From: a virus | Length of the DNA stretch: 64,000 nt | IMG/VR virus record: IMGVR_UViG_3300042391_001376 | Span: 62,001-126,000 of that record | Reading direction: 5' to 3' (one strand) | In this document: positions 10,901-18,773 of the stretch, one piece after another | Layout of the letters: every line of letters begins with the position of its first letter | Numbering within the stretch: position 1 is the stretch's first letter | The notes under the pieces: generated by a model | What the model was told of the DNA's origin: nothing | Databases searched by the model: none | The model's input: the letters and a program-made list of their open reading frames with translations, nothing else | Translations under genes and position numbers: made by a program

Positions 10901-13027
10901 GACATTATCGCTATTAATATCTTCTATATATTTTTTTTCATTTTGAGATAAACTCTTGTTTTGTATTTTAAATACTTTAACTAAATAGGCGTATACTTTT
11001 TCTTTTACTTCTCCATCTGAAGAACCAGCTGTTAAAACGTCTAAAGAATCTTTAAGTATAGTTCTGATATTCCTACTGTATTGTCCGCTCATTGACAAAT
11101 CATATGCGTTGGCTAACTTAACGCCATAGTCAGATGAATTATTTACATTAATTCCAAAATAGTTTAATATTCTTGACCAAAAATCTTCGTTTTGATCTGA
11201 TAATAATTCTTCATTATTAGCCCTAAAAGAACTCATGTCTGGCAAGAATATTTTTGTTTGAGATTCTATAGGAATATAGAAAGATATATTATTTCCATCT
11301 GTCCACTCATTGATTACGCTTGTAACCAATTGGCTTTCCGATAGATTGACTGCAGATATACCGTAAGATTTCTCTATTGAATCTGCGCCGTACCTTCTGT
11401 CCAATGCATCAGTGACATTTGGCTGCATCGTGATAGGGCTTTCTGTTCTGTCTGAAGCTTTAACATCACTTTGCTTTTGAAGAAATTCTCCATTAACATA
11501 TTTGTTTAAAGATACAGCTGCCTTGCCCATGTACTGTCTATACTTACCCCAATGTATTGCTTGGTTAAAATCGGTTATCATCGGCATAAGTGGTTTATGA
11601 TTAAAGTTTAATAATTCTATATCAACCGCCAAAGCAAATGGGAAATTAGGTATGGTCTGTATTTGGATATTAGAAAGAGCAACTGCAGTTATGCCATGAA
11701 CACTATTCAAGTAGGCGCTCTTTATAGGAAGGAATGGCGAGTATTTAAATGCCGCCACAATACCCCTTAGTGAAGAAAGAAACTTATCTATTTTTTTATC
11801 AGAATCTCCAGTAGCGGCAAAATCAATTATAAAATTATCTTTTAGCTGTATCCTAGATGCGTCTTCAACTGATATACCCCAAATTTCTTCGTAGTTAGGG
11901 AAGAACAATCTCATTGTTATAGAAGTTTCTTTATAACCAGAATTAAATTTTGGAGTATTCTTTTGTCTAAGAGCACCACCTGTTAAGCTTCCAGTCTTAA
12001 ATGCGGTATTTATATTGATTGATAACGGCGGTACGTAGAAGTTTGCGGCACCCAACCTAAGGTGAAAGATGTCCGGTGACTGCGGAGAAATGTTTGCTCT
12101 ATAAGGAGATTTTTTTAAAACTTCTTTAATTCGTTCTGCTGTGTTCTTGAAGTTATTTGGATCATTAGGTCCATTAAAAACAAGAGTGAATACATCTTGA
12201 CCTTCTTTTGCTCCTAGTGCTGTTTGCAAAGACTTTAAAAAATCTTTTAAATTATTTACAGTGTCTTCTTCTCCACCGCCTGTGCCGCCAGCTGAATAAT
12301 CTGCCGTCACTGCCAACGCATCAAAAAAGAATGTGACTAAAGATGGGAAATACATATTAATGGTGGACAGTGTTAACGGATCTCTAGATACGTTTTTAAC
12401 GGTGAATATTAACTGATCCAACCATGCTTGATCTTCTGTTGGATTTATGAAATCAAATGCAGATCTTTTTACAGTAGCAGAATTAGATAATCTTTTTTTG
12501 CCAAAAGCTGCTATGTCACTAGCATACCCAGCTAAATTTAACAGCCCTGAATTTTGTATCTTTAAAAAAATTCTATTTAATTGGTCTGCATCTACTGCGC
12601 CTTTTAGTGGGTCAAGAACATTGTCATCTCTAAGAGGCTTGAATACTCTGTAGAAACCGGTCCAGTCAACTGTTGATGGGTCTTGATTCGGAGAAGCATA
12701 GAGTTTTAATTGATCAAGTTTTACTTTCCAATTAGATTCATAAACTTTTTCAAAAACTTCTTCAAAATAGTTTAAAGCCTCGACAGAATCTCCAGTAGGA
12801 TCATTCGAACCAATAGTCAATTGATCGTTTAACCAAGTTGACTCCTGTGAAACTAAAGCTTTTATGTTTTCGCTTTTATCTCTTGATGGATTATACGTTT
12901 TCTTCCAAATTTTTAATCTATTATATAAAGACTCTGCTGCAGGTATAACTGTTGCGTACTCTGTAAGAAAAGGGTTTCCGCTGAAAAGCTTTGTAATAGA
13001 AGAAATCGTCTCTTGCTTTTTCTGCAC
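1940..13027 (-). CDS. Giant baseplate hub/tail protein (3695 codons), probably the +1 continuation of the 12921-13394 ORF
   Basis: The open frame begins at a GTG directly after an in-frame TAA and overlaps the upstream ORF by 107 bases. A CGG in that upstream ORF (12978-12980) would, by +1 shift, enter this frame at codon 17 and give one protein of about 3817 residues. Visible parts (numbered from the GTG): phage late-control-D/hub-like beta segments near 1440-1500 (PGVRVHLRGGYG) and 2905-2980 (DIRPHDLVYLAD); an Ala/Gly-rich hydrophobic stretch at 3076-3136; and a nuclease-like OB-fold signature at 3271-3299 (VIDGDT, then R3291 and E3299). Several times longer than a usual hub protein, it may fuse several baseplate components. 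It lies between the tape-measure-type genes and the tail lysin, as expected for a baseplate gene. An AGGA 4 bases before the GTG leaves independent initiation possible. Confidence 0.7.
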   Translation of the reverse strand: MQKKQETISSITKLFSGNPFLTEYATVIPAAESLYNRLKIWKKTYNPSRDKSENIKALVSQESTWLNDQLTIGSNDPTGDSVEALNYFEEVFEKVYESNWKVKLDQLKLYASPNQDPSTVDWTGFYRVFKPLRDDNVLDPLKGAVDADQLNRIFLKIQNSGLLNLAGYASDIAAFGKKRLSNSATVKRSAFDFINPTEDQAWLDQLIFTVKNVSRDPLTLSTINMYFPSLVTFFFDALAVTADYSAGGTGGGEEDTVNNLKDFLKSLQTALGAKEGQDVFTLVFNGPNDPNNFKNTAERIKEVLKKSPYRANISPQSPDIFHLRLGAANFYVPPLSININTAFKTGSLTGGALRQKNTPKFNSGYKETSITMRLFFPNYEEIWGISVEDASRIQLKDNFIIDFAATGDSDKKIDKFLSSLRGIVAAFKYSPFLPIKSAYLNSVHGITAVALSNIQIQTIPNFPFALAVDIELLNFNHKPLMPMITDFNQAIHWGKYRQYMGKAAVSLNKYVNGEFLQKQSDVKASDRTESPITMQPNVTDALDRRYGADSIEKSYGISAVNLSESQLVTSVINEWTDGNNISFYIPIESQTKIFLPDMSSFRANNEELLSDQNEDFWSRILNYFGINVNNSSDYGVKLANAYDLSMSGQYSRNIRTILKDSLDVLTAGSSDGEVKEKVYAYLVKVFKIQNKSLSQNEKKYIEDINSDNVPAGIGNGNYIVNGETLSNVSIVAAKEYMKKIALSSKAYLDQTTNTLVNKKAKEQLIPIPADGELGSEAYQNLQKETKSQVSDAFSVLVYERFYSSGPIQALMEAVRARSGSFQFREWEVPMLKVDLDPTAVTVTGVSVSMGNNLAKLQLQMQDEPTYQHIGGKDSFINISMTVVGEKELAKIKRVFDHVNALARLEHASGVLGFMGIKNIITALCGIKYVMPSNYTVSTVPDYPHVYQVNLSLMDFDVFQQTREKLSSVQQKDFIDNFSSKRNPFLRIKQLWGSFNAYPDLPLEVKDTNNETVGTLDPDFYFRSFDMFDKDIIYNITQQTKPITFGPTDKDTIESQQVFKAYQYLPTFVREYSSLLNSEDKKAKLKDLSIWLRSNSIDFNIFLRAFETWNKNPYDSAGGSPIPSNSGVVVLTDYIEFIEEQDPEIINKISSAPYQVGDISSSSLEAYKEIELALAGEFSLPDENEISFLPEELNAHVNIYMMPIKDPSDPGKVPAMLVSAFGQNFGYIDTEKGSRFYLTIDGVKVQKGSKVFELAPIPIEEYSNPALGTKNSAVAGLTPLSDYGSPISHGDGQVPEWSTGKGQPPVSVNMHWEKMLVDTQYRDVSGRMIRAFPTYMLWLIDEGGYFAGVKLFDNFYGLQSIVDFSVVSSEDLLGDTLIFRVSNLYSKLTKAASSDIFSADSPLGGMASSGIGSILDNTLNKARNILSHMKNDYVVNVENIILKPGVRVHLRGGYGSNPNSLQTLFNGTITQVEYGEIVTVTAQSDAIELGAVVNSTNKKGDSGKIDGGINTGLWMSEPRDLMVRLLSMGTSRFREGIANANRGLVFSENKFGIRHFGAMIYAPMSEAEASRQYALVDAVADSHRAANELSGSAIGKSALNMVGIGVQEFRYPVASLMGQLWSNFSAQRDMEIFKRNIYPGNGTGIAQFLGGDLGDGWTSVASITPEDQPNPRLEYLSKLSDRSWNSLMSKYDSADPNATAVIDSTTQDGQIRDSQGSANLFRSLSLGGIGGTLALAGGPVTATIGVGVGLLGVLSGRGGNNIFRTLGLISANSDDDMPGFDEVSFRAQTYMRTVWDLFQTCARLLPNYIVAVRPFEDRSTVFYGKPHWLYTSGVVPITTGYPGDEKAAELGIIPPQINDPDFDLMTIITDINKNINPYADAEAFLRGTEPLEALNALATSQKNAEGIFNAAGYLREQGILINFNDKDFQEIADAKGNIIAKLPTSKGKVTIGFHLPVGNNVEIVTDLTGSSHAQIQQLPSRFRYPFFTARNNDDKTLDTYAFQYDIAKTGAGNTSTGQNTSGGESFILNRVDNIYGQEFKDFLIYDIDYQTEKGLSGSQIVEILNNPIDFSLNGFIPETIANQQSLSITMPFPEPTLNNQNSSDILELSPELNGSRPFSYNEWEPPKTSLEEQFYIAMRWPYNVAVSDENLVKKFKKWYFDNDSASLYGEAKDYQNMHVLVYNPSANNGQGAAVVCKPAYFLWGKNETVDIKLANANGSDAINLEQTEIDAVVSPDAAYYLDVLTVNKLSVKRDEPGKDAWRYEDKGYAPVPDIEECYFAFVPNTVPLGVAFSSVVPIKNFKIKKSNNNGPGLEPFNPGPTEAPTEDSVVIGFGPWTAGTNGGDLYAILKNPNLEAIRQYVPENAADTGDANYARGGNFKSYYDLIRKPVDDASRGNLNDLLYGINILKSEKSDKDYSSSGRIQFPSVYSLQDSTSIESRKFYDEDYDLNTTVIAGNGRTLAQAQQIWDQFRYGYHTYESVKIIFEETYLMNWDDTTPFTGEIQKIFSGKQLPDNFGTYNKFNVTGNSALDEFSLLFGDKPTSSQADAIEFARKNFIDAPIADGGLIEYFNALSIEKIALLKSNLFDPVQMGNIYGETLTEADLGSVIRNPQDLFYYLVGLFRQAMWNDAYARAWLVLKPDRRINYGNSPTDETWSFKPVDKIFQAFIFPGNTYAKDKTKFLQLLFKNKSEGNSTTNLASRTLSSLGDFYDKSIGQIFNAVTDSLSALFNVFRLNMLQTGYGLSQSTVLARQANILNKALNDSIYYQLGRPGSLLRAVDNPFTREYAEPVVEIREPFQRIHYLSSFSHILSNQIQENSGVATTITAVSDGKYPVTVSLDKGAPADRQVENTVETGIYFDNVVGSGFFGFLHPLLHPFETGRGISKNVTGAPDELSAKRVALSHLRESVKDIYSGEIIILGNADIRPHDLVYLADIYERMYGMFEVEQVVHHFTSELGFVTSITPNALVTVNDPARWFMTSWLHSWMNVQTVRNDTRIYLDSLRAGNTGITMGGEISLDALGNSLTPQLIGGMQFTGGSSALIKDVVANVTASGFTNSGLSESIKAQAAKNGNNGQVDGAAIAGVISGTAGLAVAVGSAGYGVAAGAAAVSAGTIAGVGAAPIIATAGMLLGPLAWKAWKWVRNNLLDQHGCYVQYLTRNGQPMEAGLSYNQGMVVGRYHSISLLPGILGVRTKTRSADGYEYIRTNDLMKSLGWSERETANFVRYASYENALVHAQVLGLAGLGPDKTGFEPFFKVLCTLDKGTGLGGSGVIDGDTIHVKDVLNPNVKFTLRLDGINVSEKVQVGFTETSKNGYVIGKNIRLINGKYYATLVTGGYDYDSEDEIIKDSFGYPVPKPIENNLIPARMINNQVASGDNITVRNLGYPFDGTFNVLSSVVVDPNFNSNIVNYVTYELNPNQSSIDLYGPVQNYYDSNLQNTITPIDNKLIFDLNNEKQIKYSSEPIENDLVIQDFGSPGMVATEFVKTVLENKTFVVRIKQSRTAPNKFENENDFEPNGNDNRIKFLKERYQRTLGTVFYSVPSGAMEKYKNTVFTFMKNYDFNSDLIRAKFKDEFFDSKEPFYINFPYIFSTAYELNNRFDWNNNDYTEMLSEGEPRGEERVRTFYALIEVLKLYELYGNASKWPIMLWDEYYEDGTPVTLNWELITRNYGTTVYTKDLLTESESVITSSEQMITKGK

Positions 13028-13394
13028 TTATTCCTGGTCTGTACCTAGCTAAAAGTTCGCTAGTTAATTCCAGTATAGGTTGTCTTGTTCCAGTCAACCA
13101 ATATCTTATTCCTACGTTTGCGGCAAATACGCTGAACTTATCTTTTTCTGATAAATTTAAAGAATCTTTTGGAGTGTACTTTAATGAATCTTCTGTTATG
13201 CCAGAAGGTATAGTTTGACTATTAAAAAAATCGTTTAGCTGTGCGTAACTTACTGTTTTGCCAACATTATCTGGGTTAAGAAAATCAATTAATTTATCCA
13301 CATAAGATAGACCAACAAGATACTTTAAATAATCATAAGCCTTAGAGTCTATCTCGTGATCTTCTAAGAAGATATTAATCTTTGGATTAGCCAT
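12921..13394 (-). CDS. N-terminal segment of the giant baseplate protein (157-codon ORF ending after a CGG shift site)
   Basis: ATG at 13394, 9 bases after the stop of the preceding 150-residue gene. The protein starts MANPKINIFLEDHEID and is mostly helical and soluble by eye. Its last 19 residues follow codon 139, which is CGG, and look unlike the rest (Cys, Tyr and Arg-rich). The other frame over the same bases reads on smoothly into the giant hub ORF. I therefore take residues 1-138 as the true N-terminus of that protein, joined by a +1 shift. If instead it is a separate small baseplate protein, the 107-base overlap with the next gene would be unusually long for this tightly packed region. 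No family recognised. Confidence 0.6.
   Translation of the reverse strand: MANPKINIFLEDHEIDSKAYDYLKYLVGLSYVDKLIDFLNPDNVGKTVSYAQLNDFFNSQTIPSGITEDSLKYTPKDSLNLSEKDKFSVFAANVGIRYWLTGTRQPILELTSELLARYRPGISAEKARDDFFYYKAFQRKPFSYRVRNSYTCSRVFI
12978..12980 (-). other. In-frame CGG, +1 recoding site (baseplate gene)
   Basis: Codon 139 of the ORF starting at 13394, context TTT CAG CGG AAA. Skipping the C gives GGA AAC CCT, which is codon 17 onward of the giant ORF. The fourth base is A. Both frames are open only between 13027 and 12921, and this is the only in-frame CGG there. Confidence 0.6.
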
Positions 13395-13403
13395 GTTTTA
13401 CCA

Positions 13404-13856
13404 TCAAATTATATTCAATTTAGACATAGCATTAATCCTACTGGATGAAGATCCATCTTGGGTAACCCCACTATAATTATTAATTATACCAGTTTGTTGT
13501 ATGTTTGTAAAGTTTCTCTGCATGAACGGGCTTTTATGTGTTTCAAAATTCTTTGTATACCTAGCTTGCTGGAGTTTTTGATTCATGTATCCAGAGTTAT
13601 TCATCTGCAAATACGTTGATTTGCCATCTATTAAACCTTCCTTCGAATATTTAATTGTATCCGAAGTCTTTAAATTCTTTTTAGATTTGTAAACTGTATT
13701 TTTAGAGTTAGCTGCGTTTGATGCAGATTTATTACCTTTATCAGAAGCTATCCTTGCCGCGTACGCATTAGATGTTTGGGTTCTAGCCGATGTATCTTTA
13801 GTTTTAGCAGCAGCATCTTTTAAGTTTTTGTTTTGTCTGTCAGCACCAAAAATCAT
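13404..13856 (-). CDS. Tail/baseplate-region protein, Lys/Asn/Ser-rich, unrecognised
   Basis: 150 residues, ATG at 13856, between the 1635-residue tail protein and the baseplate gene with gaps of about 9 bases on both sides, so clearly one transcript. The first 75 residues are strongly basic and low in complexity (many Lys, Asn, Ser, Ala, Thr), the second half has Asn/Gln and aromatic residues. No signal peptide, membrane segment or known motif is visible. The position suggests a small virion tail protein or an assembly factor for the giant baseplate protein. This is inference from neighbourhood only. Confidence 0.6.
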   Translation of the reverse strand: MIFGADRQNKNLKDAAAKTKDTSARTQTSNAYAARIASDKGNKSASNAANSKNTVYKSKKNLKTSDTIKYSKEGLIDGKSTYLQMNNSGYMNQKLQQARYTKNFETHKSPFMQRNFTNIQQTGIINNYSGVTQDGSSSSRINAMSKLNII

Positions 13857-13865
13857 AAGTCACCT

Positions 13866-16800
13866 TTAGAAAGAGCTAGCTACTTCATTATACGGGTTGT
13901 TCCCAGCCTGAGGAGCTCTACGATACATAGTAGTGTTCATATTGAATTTTCCTAACCCCATAGCTTCTTGCCTAAAGTTGGAAACGTCTTTTGTATTCCC
14001 ATATAAGTTAACTTTATAATCTACACCTGGGTTGTAAACTGCGTTTCCTATTTGCGGGATTTCAGACATCCTCTTGGGGTAATTGTCTTCGTAAGCTGAT
14101 CCACCAGGCAGGAGTGGTGGACCTTGTATGTCTTCTTGGCTTCTATCCTTTACGGCCTGATAAGCAAAGCTGCCAACGACCAAAGCTCCTATCGCTACAA
14201 CTGAATTTTTAAATAGTTTATTTTCTTGGAATAAGTTTTTTAAACTTCCGTCTTTTATGAATTCACCAATTCGTTTAAATTGTGCTTTAGCTATAGATAC
14301 TTCTTCGCCCGATATTACTCTTTCCAAATCTTTTCCAACCGTAGTAGTTGGCGCAGGAGCTGCAGTTGTTGGTCTTCCAATAAAATCTAAATCTGTTTTA
14401 AATTCATCTGCCAATTCTGAGTACCTAATGTCAGCCATAACTGCATCAAGCCTATTGGACATTGTCGTTCTAACTTCATTCATGTTTCTGTTATTAAATA
14501 CTTGGTTTTGTATTTCTTTATTATCAGACAATAGAGCCAGTATGTCTAATTGAGCTGATGAAGGATCATGCAGTACGCCATATGCTGAAGCTTCTAAGAT
14601 TTCCTTTGCTGTTTGCCCTGCCCTTGAAGAGAGATTCTCGCTTGTTGTTGATCCTAAAATATTTAAAGTTTTAACTACATCATCGCTTGCTCTTAAACTC
14701 TCTAGGTAATTATAATTTCTTTTTATCTCTGCTGCTGAAAATAATTCTCTTAAATTACTAGAAATTGTTCCACCAGATCCAGCTACGTCTTCTAGCACTG
14801 ATTTTGGAAAATAATTTAAATCATCATAAATAAATTCTTTACCAATTTGATCGCTTCTTTTCCTTAAAGTATTTATCATTTCTTCTACAGACACACCAGA
14901 TCTACGAGCTGCTTCTCTTATGTCATCTGTCACCGTATCGCCCATTTTAAGTTTTCTTAAATATAATTCTTTTGTTGCTTCATTGTTTAGCTCAGCCATA
15001 TCTGTTCTAAAATTTAATATTCTAGAAGCTTCTTCTGTATGTTTTTCTAAAAGAAAGTCTGCTGCTCTTCTGGCTTCTTCTGTGTATTCAAACGAAGCTA
15101 AAGCAGGATTTATTGTCCTGCTCCTGTACCTGATATTATTCATTGCTTCTAAATTTGCAGCGGCAACTGTGCCTGCGCCATGCAACCTGGAAACAGTAGC
15201 ATAAGCGTGTTGCTCATTCGCACCAAAAAGTCTTATAAGCGCATCTCTTCTTGCTTCTGAACTTATCGGCATTTGTTCTTCGGACAATTGTCCTATTATA
15301 TCTTTAAACATACCAACGTCAGAAGCACCTGTTTGTATCCCACTAGATATACCTCTGATCATAGATTCAAGGTCAACTAACTGAGCTCTTCCCTTTAATA
15401 ATTGTTGATCAATTTTTGGTAAAAATCTTTCTTTAAATTTTTCAGCAGCTGCAGCGTCTCTAACTGCCATCTCAGTTGCCAACTCCATTACTTGTGCGTA
15501 CTCTGTGCCCACGCGTTTGCCAAGGTTTTCTATCGCTTGTGCACCAATATCATCTATCGATCCACCAGCTTTACGTATTCTTTCTACAGCTCTTAAGGCT
15601 GCGTTTACATCTTTTGAATTATCTATGGCCATAGTGACACTGGTCAAACTTTCCCTCAATACATCCATATCACTAAGTAAAGATGGCATAACTCCAGAAG
15701 CACTCTTGGAAAAGTCAATTGCAAGTTCCTGAGAAACTAAACCTATTTGATGTTCAAGAATTTTTCTAATTCTTCCGTCTTGCCCGCCCATTTTTATTAA
15801 ATGCTCTATTAAATCTTGCGTTTGATTCAACTTAGACCCAACCAACATTGTTCTATTAACATACGTTCCAAGTACTGCTGATTCTTCTGAGGTAGCCACA
15901 CTAAACATTTTATTAAATACAGATTGTTCTTTTAACGCACTTAAAATTGGATTATCTAGATTTTTTTCGAATACTCTGTTCACTTCATCGAATTGAGATG
16001 ATTCTAAAGCTGTTTTTAATTGATTGTAAACTGAAGAGTCCAAAGCGTTTTTGTATGAATCATTTTCAAGAAGTTCTTTAATTTGGTCTTTTATCAAATA
16101 ACCTTGTTGCGAATTATACTTTTGATTCTCTTCTTCAAATATTTTAAAAATTCCAGGCCTTGTATATTGTTGACTATTCGCTAGCGATGAAGAACCTTGT
16201 CTTTCTATTGCCCTAAGTATTCTTCTATTGTGAGCGCCAGCTACACCTTCCATGGAACCATCAAGCATTCTTAGTCCAGCTTTACCTCTGGACTCAGCAA
16301 AATCAAAAATGCTTATAACAAGTTGTTCTGCTTCATCTGCATTTATAGTTTTATATTTTTTATCATTCCAAAGAACAGAGTAGAGATCGTCTAATGATGA
16401 AGCCCTTACGCCGCCAGCCGATAATCTATAATCTTCTAACAGCCCTCTAAATCTTTCATTCTGGAAATATGACCTTAGTGTTCCTTCGTCTAAATTTGCT
16501 TTTGCATATATTGATTCTTCTGGGCCAGAAGGTTGTCTGTACATGCCAAACAAAAGTCTTTTCTTATTACCATTATCTTTATATGTCATCATCTTAGTTA
16601 AGACTTTGTCGTCCAAGTCGAAACCACCCAAAGACTCATAGAATCTATTTGTCATTCCAGGACCGAATAAAACCCTATTATCATCTACTCTGAACTCTAA
16701 AAGCTGTGTCGCTATTTCTCTATCAACTCCTTTGATTCTTGCACTAGTCATGCCAGAAAGATTTTCACTTGGTGCCGTACCACTCTGGAACGCTGCGTTC

Positions 16801-18773
16801 TCAGTGCTCAATGCAAATCTTCTAACGTCAGGCAAAGCTGGTAGGTAAGTTGCAACGTTACCCTTTGTCTGTATTCTAAACATTTCCGAAGCGTGAAGAC
16901 TGGCTAGCATGTTCATCATTCTTGGAGAATCTTTTGGGGATATTCCAGATTGATGCATCTCGAGCAGCTGTCTTGCAAATTCTTTATTTCGTATTCTTGT
17001 TTCAGTCATGTACTCTGGCAGATAATCCAGCTCATCATTAAAAACTGTTCTTTGCAGCATTTCTTTTATTCTTGGTGGCAAAATATTTTGATCAATAGCA
17101 GTATTAAATTCTTGCATTATTTCTCCAGAGTATCTTTTCATATTTTCTATATCATAATCTGAAGCAAAAAGTTCACCAAGGAATGAGGTAGAAACTGGAT
17201 CAGAATACACTTTGTCGCTACTACTTCCTAGACCGCTAAAAACAAATCCTTTAAAATTAAAACCTAACTCACCCTTAATTGCCTCTTCATCTAAGATGGC
17301 TGCAAAACCAGAAAATAAACCTCTTTTATTTCCTATCAAATCGAAGTCTGCAAAATTAGCAGCGGACTTTATTTGCTCTTCGCCAGTACCTCCTCTCATG
17401 GTTACTTGATACAGATTGTTTGCCTTTGAAACTATGTCGTATTGCCTTTGTATCTCATATAATTGCTGCTCTAAAGCTTCTGCTTCTTGCCTACTCCTAC
17501 CTGGTATGCCTGCTCTTAAATCTGCGTGTATTTCTTTTATCTGGTCTTGCATGGTGCCTATACGCCCTTGCAATTCATCCATCTTATAAGTTCTTAGCCT
17601 ATCATTAACTACGGATATACCATCAAACTCTCTTTTTACGCCTTTCATTATTCTTTCTATTGACTTATATTCTTCGCTATTTTTGCCAAAAGTTTTTTCA
17701 ACATTACCCAATAATTCTTTTGAGCTGTTTGATCGTCCAACTAAGCCCTTAATTTTTTCAGTTGAAAGAATTCCTTTGTCTAAACTTTCTGTTGACAAAT
17801 TATCTATGGTAGCTTTTACTAAATTTGTGTCTAAAAGTTCATCTATTAAATTGTATTCAACGCCACCCTCTTTCACTATAAAATTTTGTCCAAGACCAGA
17901 AATAACCTTACCGTCAGCATCATAAACTAAATCTGTAGACCTACCAGCAAATCCCATATATCTTCTGAGATAGTCAATCCCAGAATCAACCCTTAGAGCT
18001 CTATCCTCAATTGCGGTACCGACATCAATACTACCTATAGCTCTCGTTATGTCTTCTTGCGGCATAAAAATATCTCTTTCAGAAAAGAATGCCCTTAGAC
18101 GTTTTGGTAGTTTATTAACAAACCCTGGCATTGATGCTTCGCCTAATGCTGATTGCAATCTTTCTTGGTTTAATAAACCAGACCCCAATATTGTGCTCAT
18201 CATGTGCATCTGAGCAGATGATAGGGCCCTTTGTTCTCCGCCAACTAAAGCCTGCATGGTAAGAAAAGCTCCACCCTCTCCATCAACAATAGGGATAAAG
18301 CCTATGCTAAGTTTCTCTAACTCTTTTGCCGCTAAAGTTGCACCTTTTCCTTTTTCGCTTTTGCTAGTTAGAATTTGCATCATCAATGTACTCGGGTCAA
18401 TATCTCCAAGCCCGATTCTTGCCAATTGTGATCTTTGAAGATCGGTTGCAGAAGTTAATCTTGTTTGAAGATTTTCTAATACAGAACCCGCTTGAGAAAA
18501 TCTAGTATCATAAAATTCAGAACCAAGTTTTGATGCCCCATATCTTAGTTCTGTATAATCTGTTAATAAAAATTTTTTAGATTCCAAGAAAGCTTCACCA
18601 GGAGTGTCAAATTTTTTTCCACTAACTGATGATACATAACTAAATCTTCCAGTAGTTTCGTTTTTTTCAACTCTTGCTGCGCCTGTTCTGCCAAGCTCAG
18701 TTCTAGCCATGCCGGCTTTAGCAGCATACTCAGCTTTTCTAGGATTAGTAAATAGTTCGTTTATTGGTATCAT
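13866..18773 (-). CDS. Very large tail protein (1635 aa), second tape-measure-type or tail-interior protein
   Basis: ATG at 18773 overlaps the TAA of the 2188-residue gene by one base (TAATG), which suggests coupled translation. The protein is long, mainly alpha-helical by eye and rich in Ala, Glu, Arg and Leu over residues 1-1500. A hydrophobic segment of about 20 residues lies near residue 1525 (VVAIGALVVGSFAYQAV), followed by a Pro/Gly/Tyr/Asn-rich tail of about 90 residues. A helical rod with one membrane-active segment fits a tape-measure or injected tail-interior protein. No catalytic motif was recognised. Two giant proteins follow the chaperones, so which is the true tape measure is open; I favour the 2188-residue one by order. 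Confidence 0.55.
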   Translation of the reverse strand: MIPINELFTNPRKAEYAAKAGMARTELGRTGAARVEKNETTGRFSYVSSVSGKKFDTPGEAFLESKKFLLTDYTELRYGASKLGSEFYDTRFSQAGSVLENLQTRLTSATDLQRSQLARIGLGDIDPSTLMMQILTSKSEKGKGATLAAKELEKLSIGFIPIVDGEGGAFLTMQALVGGEQRALSSAQMHMMSTILGSGLLNQERLQSALGEASMPGFVNKLPKRLRAFFSERDIFMPQEDITRAIGSIDVGTAIEDRALRVDSGIDYLRRYMGFAGRSTDLVYDADGKVISGLGQNFIVKEGGVEYNLIDELLDTNLVKATIDNLSTESLDKGILSTEKIKGLVGRSNSSKELLGNVEKTFGKNSEEYKSIERIMKGVKREFDGISVVNDRLRTYKMDELQGRIGTMQDQIKEIHADLRAGIPGRSRQEAEALEQQLYEIQRQYDIVSKANNLYQVTMRGGTGEEQIKSAANFADFDLIGNKRGLFSGFAAILDEEAIKGELGFNFKGFVFSGLGSSSDKVYSDPVSTSFLGELFASDYDIENMKRYSGEIMQEFNTAIDQNILPPRIKEMLQRTVFNDELDYLPEYMTETRIRNKEFARQLLEMHQSGISPKDSPRMMNMLASLHASEMFRIQTKGNVATYLPALPDVRRFALSTENAAFQSGTAPSENLSGMTSARIKGVDREIATQLLEFRVDDNRVLFGPGMTNRFYESLGGFDLDDKVLTKMMTYKDNGNKKRLLFGMYRQPSGPEESIYAKANLDEGTLRSYFQNERFRGLLEDYRLSAGGVRASSLDDLYSVLWNDKKYKTINADEAEQLVISIFDFAESRGKAGLRMLDGSMEGVAGAHNRRILRAIERQGSSSLANSQQYTRPGIFKIFEEENQKYNSQQGYLIKDQIKELLENDSYKNALDSSVYNQLKTALESSQFDEVNRVFEKNLDNPILSALKEQSVFNKMFSVATSEESAVLGTYVNRTMLVGSKLNQTQDLIEHLIKMGGQDGRIRKILEHQIGLVSQELAIDFSKSASGVMPSLLSDMDVLRESLTSVTMAIDNSKDVNAALRAVERIRKAGGSIDDIGAQAIENLGKRVGTEYAQVMELATEMAVRDAAAAEKFKERFLPKIDQQLLKGRAQLVDLESMIRGISSGIQTGASDVGMFKDIIGQLSEEQMPISSEARRDALIRLFGANEQHAYATVSRLHGAGTVAAANLEAMNNIRYRSRTINPALASFEYTEEARRAADFLLEKHTEEASRILNFRTDMAELNNEATKELYLRKLKMGDTVTDDIREAARRSGVSVEEMINTLRKRSDQIGKEFIYDDLNYFPKSVLEDVAGSGGTISSNLRELFSAAEIKRNYNYLESLRASDDVVKTLNILGSTTSENLSSRAGQTAKEILEASAYGVLHDPSSAQLDILALLSDNKEIQNQVFNNRNMNEVRTTMSNRLDAVMADIRYSELADEFKTDLDFIGRPTTAAPAPTTTVGKDLERVISGEEVSIAKAQFKRIGEFIKDGSLKNLFQENKLFKNSVVAIGALVVGSFAYQAVKDRSQEDIQGPPLLPGGSAYEDNYPKRMSEIPQIGNAVYNPGVDYKVNLYGNTKDVSNFRQEAMGLGKFNMNTTMYRRAPQAGNNPYNEVASSF

